Of a DNA stretch of 29,886 nt, positions 7,606 through 15,602 are shown one piece after another (the first letter of the stretch is position 1; the number at the start of each line of letters is the position of its first letter). Below the pieces are notes generated by a model, which was not told where the DNA came from, ran no database searches, and saw nothing but the letters and a program-made list of their open reading frames with translations. The translations under genes and the position numbers were made by a program. Source of the DNA: Candidatus Methanophagales archaeon (lineage in GTDB: Archaea > Halobacteriota > Syntropharchaeia > Alkanophagales > Methanospirareceae); contig JACGMN010000099.1 in the NCBI GenBank assembly GCA_014061035.1, forward strand, positions 1 to 29,886. Direction: 5' to 3'.

Positions 7606-8358
7606 CTACAATATCTTCTCCATCAGATCGCTGATCGCTATAACAGCCGGAGAATCTCCAGGCAAATTGGTCAGCGGTATGCCTTCAATAATGTAGTCAA
7701 GTATGCGATAATCTTCTGGAATAGTCTGGATAAGCTCCAGACCTTGCTTCTCTATCTCTTCTATAATCCTGGCATTCAGCTCTTTTGGCGCTCTACAGAT
7801 CACAAGATAAATTCTTTTGATTTCAAGGTTCAGTTCTACTGTTAAAGCTTTTAAACCCCCTGCTGTTCTTACACCTCTGGTAGTCGCGTCAGAGACGAGC
7901 AATAATACATCAAGCTTCTGTGTCGTCTTACGGGACAGATGTTCCATACCAGCCTCATTATCAATGATCATATAAGGGTAGCTCTTCGCTAACAAAGTCA
8001 TATATTCACGTAATATCTGATTGGGGTAGCAGTAACATCCAGCTCCTTCTTTACGACCCATTGTTATAAGGTCTACTTTTTCATCCTCTATCAGAACCTC
8101 GTTCAGCCGTGCTTGTAAGTAATCGTTCTTGATTACCCCCGGAGGCAGCCGCGGGAGCTCTTCGCGAAACTTCTCCAGAGTAGCACCGATTGAACTATCA
8201 ACTGTTAGCCCGATCACCTCGCCTAAATTGGCTGTGGGATCAGCATCGATTGCTAAGATGGGTGCGGCTGAGCGGTTTTTTAAATACTGAATAAGAAGCG
8301 CAGAAACAGTTGTCTTGCCTGTCCCGCCCTTTCCTGCGACTGCAATTGTATAACTCAT
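7606..8358 (-). CDS. cooC: CooC-type nickel-insertion ATPase for CODH
   Basis: This is a MinD/NifH-type P-loop ATPase of 250 aa that matures CO dehydrogenase by nickel insertion. The deviant Walker A motif is AGKGGTGKTT (residues 8-17), the Walker-B-like segment is LAIDADPTANL, and the nickel-binding Cys-x-Cys is C108-Y-C110 in GAGCYCYPN. The helix after the P-loop and the IDNEAGMEHLSR switch region are also typical. It is the first gene of the minus-strand cluster, 73 bp before DUF166. In methanogens cooC usually sits between cdhC and cdhD, so this order is different. Confidence 0.93.
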   Translation of the reverse strand: MSYTIAVAGKGGTGKTTVSALLIQYLKNRSAAPILAIDADPTANLGEVIGLTVDSSIGATLEKFREELPRLPPGVIKNDYLQARLNEVLIEDEKVDLITMGRKEGAGCYCYPNQILREYMTLLAKSYPYMIIDNEAGMEHLSRKTTQKLDVLLLVSDATTRGVRTAGGLKALTVELNLEIKRIYLVICRAPKELNARIIEEIEKQGLELIQTIPEDYRILDYIIEGIPLTNLPGDSPAVIAISDLMEKIL

Positions 8359-8363
8359 CGTCT

Positions 8364-8410
8364 ATCTACTCTACTTTATTATTATATAATTGTATCAGTA
8401 TCATTAAAGA
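8364..8410 (-). promoter_or_regulatory. Probable promoter of the CODH/ACS operon
   Basis: The 107-bp gap between cooC and the divergent Toprim gene contains, on the minus strand, ACAATTATATAATAATAAAG (about 8393-8374). This is a TATA-like stretch roughly 20-30 bp upstream of the cooC ATG. No strong inverted repeat or operator was seen in it. Confidence 0.4.
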
Positions 8411-8450
8411 CGAATACAAAAACAAATACAGCACGAGAAAGAATAAATTT

Positions 8451-8488
8451 TATAATCGGACGCAGATGAACGCAGATAATCAGGATTT
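8451..8488. repeat. CGCAGAT dispersed repeat, copy 2
   Basis: TATAATCGGACGCAGATGAA followed by CGCAGATAATCAGGATTT matches copy 1 (1800-1866) apart from the hairpin insertion there. It carries the ATG (8466) used as start of the Toprim gene. Confidence 0.6.
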
Positions 8489-8882
8489 CGCACTGTACAA
8501 GCAGGATTACGAGACCTATACAGAGTTAGAGAACGTGATTCAAGAGATGGACGGTCTTGTAGATGCAATTATCGTTGAAGGCGCTAGCGATAGAGAAGCG
8601 CTGAAAGGGCTGGGTGCTACAAAGGAGATAGTAATCTGCTCTTCAAAGCCTTATACCGAGTTCGTCGATTATCTCAGTAGTAGACATAAGAAGATTACTA
8701 TACTGACTGATTATGACAGAGCGGGGCAGAAGATCAATAAAAAGTTGAGTATTAGGCTGGAACACGTAGGTATAAGGGTTGAGAATCAATATAGAGCTAA
8801 AATAGGCAGAATACTCGGCTTCCGTGGGTTGATGTGTATAGAATCGGTAAACTCGCTCAGGAAGCGGATATATCTTGTTTGA
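8466..8882 (+). CDS. Small Toprim-domain protein (UPF0292-like)
   Basis: The 138-aa product is a single Toprim domain. IIVEGASD holds the acidic catalytic residue (Glu38), and LTDYDRAG gives the Asp82-x-Asp84 pair, followed by a short basic tail. Stand-alone archaeal Toprim proteins of this size resemble RNase M5/UPF0292, suggesting a nuclease or primase-like activity; the substrate is unknown. The frame is open upstream to 8310, but that part overlaps the cooC start on the other strand and is low-complexity, so ATG 8466 is chosen. This start lies inside a dispersed CGCAGAT repeat, so the first residues (MNADNQDF) are repeat-derived. The stop codon adjoins repeat copy C. Confidence 0.75.
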   Translation: MNADNQDFALYKQDYETYTELENVIQEMDGLVDAIIVEGASDREALKGLGATKEIVICSSKPYTEFVDYLSSRHKKITILTDYDRAGQKINKKLSIRLEHVGIRVENQYRAKIGRILGFRGLMCIESVNSLRKRIYLV

Positions 8883-9287
8883 GTGTTTGTCAGGTTCGGG
8901 GTTCGGGGCTCGGGGTTAGACATATAAAAATCCTGTATTTGTATAGCTGTTGGGATGCAAGATGCCGGATTATGATTTATGCGATTCCCCCAGAAATTGT
9001 TAATTTTTTGTCTGAAAAGTTAACACATAAGACAGAAATCAGAGAATAGAAAACAGAATTCTGACTTCTGACCTGTATCATCTATCTTGTATCCTGTATC
9101 TTCATCGTACCTATACAAATACAAAATTCGGAATCCAAATATCAAAACTTATACTGGATTCATGATCTATGAACCGTGAGCCGTGAACCCCTAACCCTAA
9201 CTTCAAACGTAGAACGTAGAACATAGAACATAGAACATAGAACGTAGAACATAGAACATAGAACACCCTGAACCCTGAACCTGTTCA
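8880..9287. repeat. Palindromic heptad element, copy C; 400-bp gene-free block
   Basis: No convincing gene lies between the Toprim stop and the nadE stop. The left arm is GTTCGGG units (about 8893-8915), then TAGACATATAAAAATCCTGT, also in copies B and E. An AT-rich core includes GAATCCAAATATCAAAACTT (9131-9150), also in E and inverted in G. At 9208-9275 there is an array of about nine GAACRTA heptads. The right arm is CTGAACC units ending at the nadE stop. A short (N)TATC-ending run near 9072-9102 is also roughly 7-bp periodic. Confidence 0.75.
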
Positions 9288-10064
9288 GCATCTCTTTCTG
9301 AAAACCGGTATTCCTTCGCGTTTATGCTGTGACGCATCAGCCATTCGTCTTACTCGTTCCACTAATTCCGGATCGCAACCACTGTAACCGGCGCGGCTAC
9401 CCTTAAAATCTTCGGTCACCATAGCCAAGATGATCTTATCCAGATCAGAATAGCTCATGCCGATCTCAGCTTCATCTGTTTGCCCCTCCCACAGACCTGC
9501 ACTTGGTACTTTCGTGATGATTTCTCTTGGGATATTAAGCTCTTCTGCCAATCTCTGCTCTTCTGTTTTAAGCACGTCACCAAGTGGAAGTATATCCGAG
9601 GCACCATTGCCGTATTTAGTGAAATATCCAATAAAAAGTTCGCTCTTGTTCCCTGTGCCTACCACTAAATAATTACGCTTATTGGCGAAGTAATAGAGGC
9701 AGACCATCCTGAGACGTGGCTTGAGATTAGCAGTTGCAATATCAATTTCAATTTCACTATCTACATCTACTTCTAATAATCTCAAGAATGCAGCGAAAAT
9801 GCGTGAGATGTCTATCTCTTTCGTCTCTATTCCAAACTGAGCGGCAATCATCCTCGCATACGCTACATCTTCGGTCCGTGAACGTGAATCACACGGCAGT
9901 ATCAACCCAAGAGTGGTATCAGGGAACGCTTTTTTGCTTAAAACCGCGGTGAGAGATGAGTCAAGCCCACCGCTCATTCCAATGACCACGCCTTTAGCGC
10001 CTGCCTCAATCACACGTGCTTTTATCCAGTCGCTTATTTCTGTTGCCAGTTCAGATGGTTGCAT
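9285..10064 (-). CDS. nadE: NH3-dependent NAD+ synthetase
   Basis: NadE amidates deamido-NAD to NAD with ATP and ammonia. The PP-loop ATP pyrophosphatase motif SGGLDSS is at residues 31-37. The second family block YLVVGTGNKSELFIGYFTKY is intact, as are DILPLGDVLKTE and VPSAGLWEGQTDE. The 259-aa length fits the ammonia-using form without a glutaminase domain. The stop TGA is followed at once by ACAGGTTCAGGG, the arm of repeat copy C. It is divergent from ADH synthase with 61 bp between the starts. Confidence 0.95.
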   Translation of the reverse strand: MQPSELATEISDWIKARVIEAGAKGVVIGMSGGLDSSLTAVLSKKAFPDTTLGLILPCDSRSRTEDVAYARMIAAQFGIETKEIDISRIFAAFLRLLEVDVDSEIEIDIATANLKPRLRMVCLYYFANKRNYLVVGTGNKSELFIGYFTKYGNGASDILPLGDVLKTEEQRLAEELNIPREIITKVPSAGLWEGQTDEAEIGMSYSDLDKIILAMVTEDFKGSRAGYSGCDPELVERVRRMADASQHKREGIPVFRKRC

Positions 10065-10125
10065 TTTTTTCTTGTACTTTATCTACTTTGACCATTTTAT
10101 TACAACCAGATATAATTCTGCAATT

Positions 10126-10917
10126 ATGAACAGAATTGGAAAAGCGATTAGGATGGAGCGAATACTCGATCGGGTGACTCGCAGAACGGTCATCGTACCG
10201 ATGGATCATGGGATAACGGTAGGTCCAGTTCCCGGGCTGATAGATCTCCGCGCTGCTGTGGAGAAAGTTGCTGAGGGCGGGGCAAATGCAGTTCTCGGTC
10301 ACATGGGTCTCCCACTCTATGGACACCGCGGATACGGGCGAGACGTTGGTCTCATCATTCATTTATCTGCAAGCACCAGCCTCGGACCGGACCCGAACCA
10401 TAAAGTTCTGGTGACTACTGTTGAGGACGCGATCAAGATCGGAGCAGATGCAGTGAGCATCCACATCAATGTCGGAGCAGATGATGAGGCAGATATGTTG
10501 ACCGACCTCGGCCGGGTAGCAAGAACATGCGACGAATGGGGCATGCCACTTCTGGCAATGATGTACCCTCGCGGCGCCCGTGTAAAATCAGAACACGATG
10601 TGGAGTATGTCAAGCATGCTGCACGTGTTGGATCTGAGCTTGGGGTCGACCTGATCAAGACCAACTACACAGGCTCTGTCGATACCTTCGAGGAAGTGGT
10701 GAAGGGATGCCAGGTTCCTGTGGTGATAGCTGGCGGGCCGAAGATGAAGAATGAGCATGAGTTGTTCGAGATGATCTATGATGCGATACAAGTCGGGTCG
10801 GGCGGTGTCTCCATCGGACGAAACGTCTTTCAGGCAGAGGATCCGACACTGCTTGTCCGGAAGATCTCGAAGATCGTACACGAGAACTACACCGTCGAGG
10901 AAGCAGAGAAGATTTAG
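10126..10917 (+). CDS. 2-amino-3,7-dideoxy-D-threo-hept-6-ulosonate (ADH) synthase
   Basis: This DeoC/FbaB-type class I aldolase (263 aa) catalyses the first step of the archaeal route to 3-dehydroquinate. The diagnostic stretches are RRTVIVPMDHGITVGPVPGL, VAEGGANAVLGHMG, HRGYGRDVGLIIHLSASTSL, PLLAMMYPRG, the Schiff-base region DLIKTNYTG and VVIAGGPK. These follow Methanocaldococcus AroA' (MJ0400) rather than a plain fructose-bisphosphate aldolase, though that activity is the main alternative. The open frame extends upstream to 9913, but that part overlaps nadE. ATG 10126, just after an AT-rich promoter-like gap, gives the family N-terminus NRIGKAIRMERIL. The beta-RFAP synthase gene follows 30 bp later. 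Confidence 0.88.
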   Translation: MNRIGKAIRMERILDRVTRRTVIVPMDHGITVGPVPGLIDLRAAVEKVAEGGANAVLGHMGLPLYGHRGYGRDVGLIIHLSASTSLGPDPNHKVLVTTVEDAIKIGADAVSIHINVGADDEADMLTDLGRVARTCDEWGMPLLAMMYPRGARVKSEHDVEYVKHAARVGSELGVDLIKTNYTGSVDTFEEVVKGCQVPVVIAGGPKMKNEHELFEMIYDAIQVGSGGVSIGRNVFQAEDPTLLVRKISKIVHENYTVEEAEKI

Positions 10918-10947
10918 AGTTGAAGGATGAATACGGCTGGTGAGTGA

Positions 10948-11937
10948 ATGGCGAAGGTTAGAGTTAGTGCACCGGCGCGGATACACATGGGCATATTAAA
11001 TCCGGCGAGGTGCACAGAAGGGGGGCGTTTATACGCCTCTGTGGGCGTTTGCATTGAAGAGCCAAGAACAGTTGTCGAGGTCGAACCTGCGGACGAGCTA
11101 CACGTGATAGGGCACTCTGTTGGTGAGAGTACCTCATTCGCAAGAAGAATACTCAGGCATTACAGGCTGAAAGGTGCAAAAGTAAATGTCCGCTCACTTC
11201 CACCACGCCACGCGGGTCTCGGCTCTACTACTCAGTTATCACTCTCTATCGCTTCTGGCATAACGAAAGCTTATGGATTGAACGTTCAACCGGTTGAGCT
11301 GGCAATGGTTCTTGGACGTGGTAAACAGTCTGCTATCGGTACTTACGCATTCCAGCATGGTGGTTTTATAGTTGAGGGCGGTTGGGGAGAGGGAGACTTT
11401 CCGCCATTACTGTTTAACTACGATTTCCCGGTAGATTGGAGCTTCCTCATATTCGTACCAGAATATAGAAGCTTTGATGAGACAGAGGAACTGGAAGTCT
11501 TCGAGAAGCTGCCGGCTCCGCATGAGACTCTGGTCTATGAAGCATGCTACAGGGTTTTATTAGGTATGGCTCCAGCAATTCTTGAGAAGAATATACGGGC
11601 ATTTGGTGCGAACCTTACGAGACTTCAAGAAGTTGTTGGTGCAATGTTCTCAGATGCTCAAGGCGGAGTCTTTCAATCTTACTCAGCACCACTGATTGAG
11701 AGAATGAGAAAGATGGGTGCCATCGGTCTCGGTCAAAGCTCGTGGGGTCCCGCGGTCTATGCGCTCTTCGGTCCAGAGAAACGAGACGCGATAGAGCGTA
11801 TCTTAAGGAAAGAGCTCCTCTATGAAGACTCGATGAGGGAAGCTGACGGCACGATATATGGCGTTTCTGAGTGGGGAGAGGTCTACTTTACTCAAGCAGA
11901 TAATAACGGAGCGGTAATAGAAAAGAAACAATCGTAA
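10948..11937 (+). CDS. Beta-ribofuranosylaminobenzene 5'-phosphate synthase
   Basis: Beta-RFAP synthase condenses an aromatic acid with PRPP, the committed step of (tetrahydro)methanopterin synthesis. The 329-aa protein belongs to the GHMP kinase fold: SAPARIHMGILN at the N-terminus, LPPRHAGLGSTTQLSLSIA (about 84-102) as the glycine-rich loop, and GLGQSSWGPAVYAL near the C-terminus. It follows ADH synthase by 30 bp in the same direction. The pairing makes sense because the aromatic precursor comes from the shikimate/ADH route. The DHPS-like gene at 16590 probably serves the same cofactor. Confidence 0.93.
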   Translation: MAKVRVSAPARIHMGILNPARCTEGGRLYASVGVCIEEPRTVVEVEPADELHVIGHSVGESTSFARRILRHYRLKGAKVNVRSLPPRHAGLGSTTQLSLSIASGITKAYGLNVQPVELAMVLGRGKQSAIGTYAFQHGGFIVEGGWGEGDFPPLLFNYDFPVDWSFLIFVPEYRSFDETEELEVFEKLPAPHETLVYEACYRVLLGMAPAILEKNIRAFGANLTRLQEVVGAMFSDAQGGVFQSYSAPLIERMRKMGAIGLGQSSWGPAVYALFGPEKRDAIERILRKELLYEDSMREADGTIYGVSEWGEVYFTQADNNGAVIEKKQS

Positions 11938-11955
11938 ACAAATACAAATAAGATA

Positions 11956-12029
11956 AGCCCCGGGAGGGATTTGAACCCTCGACCTATTGATTACAAGTCA
12001 ATTGCTCATCCGGGCTAAGCTACCGGGGC
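11956..12029 (-). tRNA. tRNA-Thr (anticodon UGU)
   Basis: The minus strand gives a 74-nt cloverleaf. Acceptor GCCCCGG (12029-12023) pairs with CCGGGGC (11963-11957). The D arm is GCTT/GAGC, the anticodon stem ATTGA/TCAAT encloses loop CTTGTAA (anticodon TGT), and the T arm GAGGG/CCCTC encloses TTCAAAT. The discriminator is U, usual for archaeal tRNA-Thr. CCA is not encoded and there is no intron. It lies convergent to the beta-RFAP synthase gene, 18 bp after its stop. Confidence 0.95.
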
Positions 12030-12049
12030 GCGGTTTTGTTCTTAATAAT

Positions 12050-12066
12050 AGGATTATATCAATACA
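12050..12066 (-). promoter_or_regulatory. TATA box of the tRNA-Thr gene
   Basis: On the minus strand TGTATTGATATAATCCT lies centred about 28 bp upstream of the mature tRNA 5' end, the usual archaeal TATA distance. Confidence 0.5.
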
Positions 12067-12116
12067 ATAAAAATTAAAATTAGATTAGCACGTAAGAAAG
12101 AGAAGGAGAGAAAAAA

Positions 12117-13097
12117 ATGACGAAGGCAGTAATTCTTGCCGGCGGCTATGGAACGCGACTCAAACCACTTACGTCTGCCATGCCGAAGTCTATGATCCCG
12201 CTCGTGAATAAGCCAGTGATAGATTATATATTGGATTATCTTATAGGATATGGCTTAAAAGAGATTGTTATCACTACGAACTACCTTAGAGAGAAGACGA
12301 TCAATTATCTGAGTAGCAGAAGAAAGGATTTGAAGATTGAATATCCTGAGGAACCGTCACCTTTAGGAACTGCAGGCTCGCTAAAAAACGCTGGAATAAC
12401 CGAAAGAACGGTAGTAATACAGGGCGACAACATCACGGAGATAGATATAGGGAAAGTGATGAAGTTTCACAGAGTGCATGAAGGACTGGTGACTATTGCG
12501 CTTCTACCAGTACCTAATCCGTCTTTATATGGGATAGCCGAGATAGAATCTACTGGTACGGATACAGGTACAGGTACAGGTATGATAACAAGTTTCAAGG
12601 AAAAGCCAGCTCCTGCAGCGTGTTTCTCTAACCTCGCGAATACCGGTCTGTATATCATAGAACCAGAGGCAATGGAGCGTGTTCCAGATGGAAAAGCGTT
12701 TGATTTCGCGAGAGACTTATTCCCTATGCTTGTACAGGAAAAGGAGGTTTACGGATGTGTAGTTGACGGATTCTGGATGGATGTTGGCAGTTTAGAGGGC
12801 TATATCGAGGCAACCAGGTGGATACTGGAGAAGAAAGGTGGCGGATGTGCGGATACGGCAGAGATAGAGGATACTGCGATTTACGGGAACGTCGCCATCG
12901 GAGAATATACGAAGGTTGAAAAATCATTGATACACGGACCTGCGGTGATCGGCGACCATACAACGTTACTAAGCAGCAAGATGTATAATTCTATGATTCT
13001 ACCACACGGGAATTTGGACGCGGTCACGCTACATAATAGCGTTATTTGTGAGAATGCACTGATAAAGAATGAAGAGATACGAGATACTATTAGATAG
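12117..13097 (+). CDS. Sugar-1-phosphate nucleotidyltransferase (GlmU/RfbA-type)
   Basis: The N-terminal nucleotidyltransferase domain begins MTKAVILAGGYGTRLKPLTS, followed by the MPKSMIPLVNKP lysine segment, VVIQGDNIT (metal-binding Asp) and DGFWMDVGSLEGYIEA. The C-terminal part (about 245-326) has short hexapeptide-like repeats (AEIEDTAIYGNVAIGEYTKV), a left-handed beta-helix start. This fits archaeal mannose-1-phosphate guanylyltransferase or glucose-1-phosphate thymidylyl/uridylyltransferase; sequence alone does not decide the sugar. Residues about 145-155 (STGTDTGTGTGM) are encoded by a GGTACA-type hexamer repeat at 12551-12583. AAGGAGAG stands 7-8 nt before the ATG. pyrE follows after 9 bp. 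Confidence 0.85.
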   Translation: MTKAVILAGGYGTRLKPLTSAMPKSMIPLVNKPVIDYILDYLIGYGLKEIVITTNYLREKTINYLSSRRKDLKIEYPEEPSPLGTAGSLKNAGITERTVVIQGDNITEIDIGKVMKFHRVHEGLVTIALLPVPNPSLYGIAEIESTGTDTGTGTGMITSFKEKPAPAACFSNLANTGLYIIEPEAMERVPDGKAFDFARDLFPMLVQEKEVYGCVVDGFWMDVGSLEGYIEATRWILEKKGGGCADTAEIEDTAIYGNVAIGEYTKVEKSLIHGPAVIGDHTTLLSSKMYNSMILPHGNLDAVTLHNSVICENALIKNEEIRDTIR

Positions 13098-13106
13098 ACA
13101 GACAAG

Positions 13107-13688
13107 ATGGTAGGAAGTAAAAGAGAACGGTTAAAAGAGATAATAAAGAAACGAGCATTGATTGTAAGAAATAAAACAGAGATAGTCTTAGCTTCAGGGC
13201 TGAAAACTAATTTCTTCTTTGATATGAAAGCTGTTTTGCTGTACCCAGAAAGTGCAAATCTGATAACGGATGCGATTTTAAAGAAGCTACTTGAAGAGAA
13301 GATCCAATTTGATTATCTTGGTGGTATGGAGTCTGGATCGGTACCGATAATATCGCTGGTATGTGCAAATAGCACTGCCATATTGGGTAGGAATATAGAG
13401 GGGTTTTATATGAGAAAAAAAGAGAAGGATCATGGAGCAAGGAAAAGTAAAATTGAAGGAAATCTTAAGAGCGGTGCTCGTGTAGTTATAGTTGATGATG
13501 TTACAACTACTGGAAGCTCAATTATAGAAGTTGTGAACGAAGTAGAGAAAGCTGGTTGTAAAGTTGTTAAAGTGATGTCAATCGTAGATAGATGTCAAGG
13601 AGCAAAAGAATTTATCCTTGCAAAACAGGAGCTTGAACTTGATGCGCTCTTCACTGCGGAGGAATTTGGATTGTTAAACAAAGACTAA
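13107..13688 (+). CDS. pyrE: Orotate phosphoribosyltransferase
   Basis: This type I phosphoribosyltransferase (193 aa) joins orotate to PRPP to give OMP. The PRPP motif VVIVDDVTTTGSS is at about residues 125-137. The flexible-loop region is GFYMRKKEKDHGARKSKIEG, and the N-terminal segment LASGLKTNFFFDMK is the family's orotate-side hairpin. It is 9 bp downstream of the nucleotidyltransferase. Its stop overlaps the ilvE stop on the other strand by 4 bp, a fully overlapping convergent end. Confidence 0.92.
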   Translation: MVGSKRERLKEIIKKRALIVRNKTEIVLASGLKTNFFFDMKAVLLYPESANLITDAILKKLLEEKIQFDYLGGMESGSVPIISLVCANSTAILGRNIEGFYMRKKEKDHGARKSKIEGNLKSGARVVIVDDVTTTGSSIIEVVNEVEKAGCKVVKVMSIVDRCQGAKEFILAKQELELDALFTAEEFGLLNKD

Positions 13689-14614
13689 ACCAGCTCCAAC
13701 CACTTCATGTACTTCTTCTCTCTCGCATTCAGAGTGTCAAAGAACTTCTTTTGCAATACTCTTGTCACCTTACCTTTCTTACCTTCACCTATCAGTACAT
13801 CATCTATCTCACGTATCGGCGCCATCTCTGCTGCTGTTCCGGTAAAGAAGGCTTCGTCTGCGCTCAATAATTCTTCCTTCGTCATCTGTTTCTCGACTAC
13901 TTTATAACCAATATCACGTGCGAGCTCAATTATAGAAGCTCTTGTAATTCCTGGTAAAATAGACGATTCTGCTTCCGGTGTGTATATCGTTCCGTCTTTC
14001 ACGGCAAATATATTCTCTCCCGGACCTTCTGCCACGTAACCTTTAGTATCGAGCAGTATCGCCTCATCGAAGCCTCTACCCTTCGCATCTAACGAGGCTA
14101 AGATCGAATTCAGATAATGCCCCGCTGCCTTTATAGTAACCGGAAGTGTAGCAGGGTCTATTCGCCGCCATTGTGAGAACGCGCACCGTATACCACCTTC
14201 TGCCGCCTCTTTGCCAAGATAAGCATTCCAGTGCCATGCAGCAATTACGCAATCCACGGGACAGCCGGTTGGATCCAAGCCGAGATGATGGTATCCGAAA
14301 AAAGCGAGCGGTCTTATGTAGCACGCATCAAGCCGGTTTTCACGAACTGTTTCTTTTATTGCTTCCCCTATCTCTTCCTTTGTGTAAGGGATTTCCATCC
14401 TGTATGCGCTCGCTGAACTGTACAGCCGATCTACGTGCTCTTTCAACCTGAAGATGAAAGACCCGTTATCTGTTGAATAACATCGTATCCCCTCAAAAAC
14501 GCCGGACCCGTAATGCAAGCCATGTGAAAGAACGTGCACCTTCGCGTCCTTCCAATCCACGAAGATGCCATTATACCATATCTTCCCCTTATCAGTAAAG
14601 CTTGACATTGTCAA
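13685..14614 (-). CDS. ilvE: Branched-chain amino acid aminotransferase
   Basis: This class IV PLP aminotransferase interconverts branched-chain amino acids and 2-oxo acids. The PLP lysine is K162 in PVTIKAAGHYLNS. VLSHGLHYGSGVFEGIRCY (about 28-46), ACYIRPLAFFG, GYVAEGPGENIF and LPGITRASIIELA are all standard. Length 309 aa is normal. The start overlaps the end of the shikimate kinase gene by 4 nt, so translation is probably coupled. It works after IlvC (782-1792) in valine, leucine and isoleucine synthesis. Confidence 0.95.
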   Translation of the reverse strand: MTMSSFTDKGKIWYNGIFVDWKDAKVHVLSHGLHYGSGVFEGIRCYSTDNGSFIFRLKEHVDRLYSSASAYRMEIPYTKEEIGEAIKETVRENRLDACYIRPLAFFGYHHLGLDPTGCPVDCVIAAWHWNAYLGKEAAEGGIRCAFSQWRRIDPATLPVTIKAAGHYLNSILASLDAKGRGFDEAILLDTKGYVAEGPGENIFAVKDGTIYTPEAESSILPGITRASIIELARDIGYKVVEKQMTKEELLSADEAFFTGTAAEMAPIREIDDVLIGEGKKGKVTRVLQKKFFDTLNAREKKYMKWLELV

Positions 14615-15594
14615 AGTACTCCTATGTTGTTTATCCGCTGTTTCATTATTCTACCTTCAACCTCTAATTCAGACCATGCCGCACGTAATCGCTCCTCTTT
14701 CTCGCTCACTTTCTCGCTCACTTCTTTATCTCCATGATCATAATCACTATAATAACCGTCATCATCATTTATTAACGCAACAAATGAAGGACCTGTTCCA
14801 GATAAGCTCACACCATTCACACCGCATTCCAGAGCTTTAAACATAGGTTCCGGGTCAAAATTCAACGCGGCACAATATAAGAACCCGTTTAACGTCATTG
14901 CTTCTTCAAATCTGCCTGCTAGCGCCAATTCATACGCATGGTTCACCCACCGAGCTACCAATCGTGATCGCTTCACATCGGTATCCGCGGTAAACACTCT
15001 TTCACGTGGAACGAAGATAAGAACAGCAGAAGTTTTTTCCACTCTTTTTATCAATTCTCTCTTTCTATTGTCTGTTATTACGATCCCACCGAGTATAGAA
15101 GCACAGGCATCGTCAAAAGCACCGGTTATAGAGACGCCAGTATCGATTGTGGCATCTACACCTATCTGCACCACCTCCAGTGTACTCATACTAATACCCT
15201 TCTTCTCTTCTCCACCTATCCCTTCACCTATCGCATCCAGTGTAGCAAGCACGGCAGCATTTGCCGCCGCACTACTGCTCTTCAGCCCGCTACCGATCGG
15301 GATTTCGCTTCGTGTCTTCACGTACGCACGAAGTGGCATATCAAACTTCATCAGCACCAATTCCACGCACCGCTCTATCAACCGTGTATCTATATCTATA
15401 TCTATATCAGTATTAGCACGAGCACGCTCTGGTATATCCTGCTCTATAACGCCTTCTCCTTCTATACCTCTGAAATCATCGCCAAGCTCCACTTCCGTAT
15501 ATGTCCATAAATCTATGCCGAAAGCAGAGCCTTTGTAGGTTGCTATTGCGTTTATTATGGTTCCCGCTCCACTTGCCTTTCCATATCCCTTCAT
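14611..15594 (-). CDS. aroK: Archaeal shikimate kinase (GHMP family)
   Basis: Archaeal shikimate kinase is a GHMP kinase unrelated to bacterial AroK. The ATP loop SEIPIGSGLKSSSAAANAA spans about residues 96-114. GVSITGAFDDACASILGG and the C-terminal NGVSLSGTGPSFVAL are also diagnostic. The 327-aa protein carries extra low-complexity parts: TDIDIDIDT (62-70) from a TATATC hexamer repeat, and an acidic stretch (DDDGYYSDYDHGDKEVSEK) near the C-terminus. It is the second gene of a minus-strand operon, 8 bp after the glycosyltransferase and overlapping ilvE. Confidence 0.92.
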   Translation of the reverse strand: MKGYGKASGAGTIINAIATYKGSAFGIDLWTYTEVELGDDFRGIEGEGVIEQDIPERARANTDIDIDIDTRLIERCVELVLMKFDMPLRAYVKTRSEIPIGSGLKSSSAAANAAVLATLDAIGEGIGGEEKKGISMSTLEVVQIGVDATIDTGVSITGAFDDACASILGGIVITDNRKRELIKRVEKTSAVLIFVPRERVFTADTDVKRSRLVARWVNHAYELALAGRFEEAMTLNGFLYCAALNFDPEPMFKALECGVNGVSLSGTGPSFVALINDDDGYYSDYDHGDKEVSEKVSEKEERLRAAWSELEVEGRIMKQRINNIGVL

Positions 15595-15602
15595 GAAATT
15601 GT

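Noticed and set aside
8310..8465. N-terminal extension of the Toprim protein
   Set aside because: It overlaps the cooC start on the other strand, is AT-rich and low-complexity, and does not look like a domain.
9208..9275. CRISPR array
   Set aside because: The unit is 7 bp with no spacers, so it is a tandem repeat, and no cas genes are near.
9913..10125. N-terminal extension of ADH synthase
   Set aside because: It overlaps nadE on the other strand; the family N-terminus begins at 10126.
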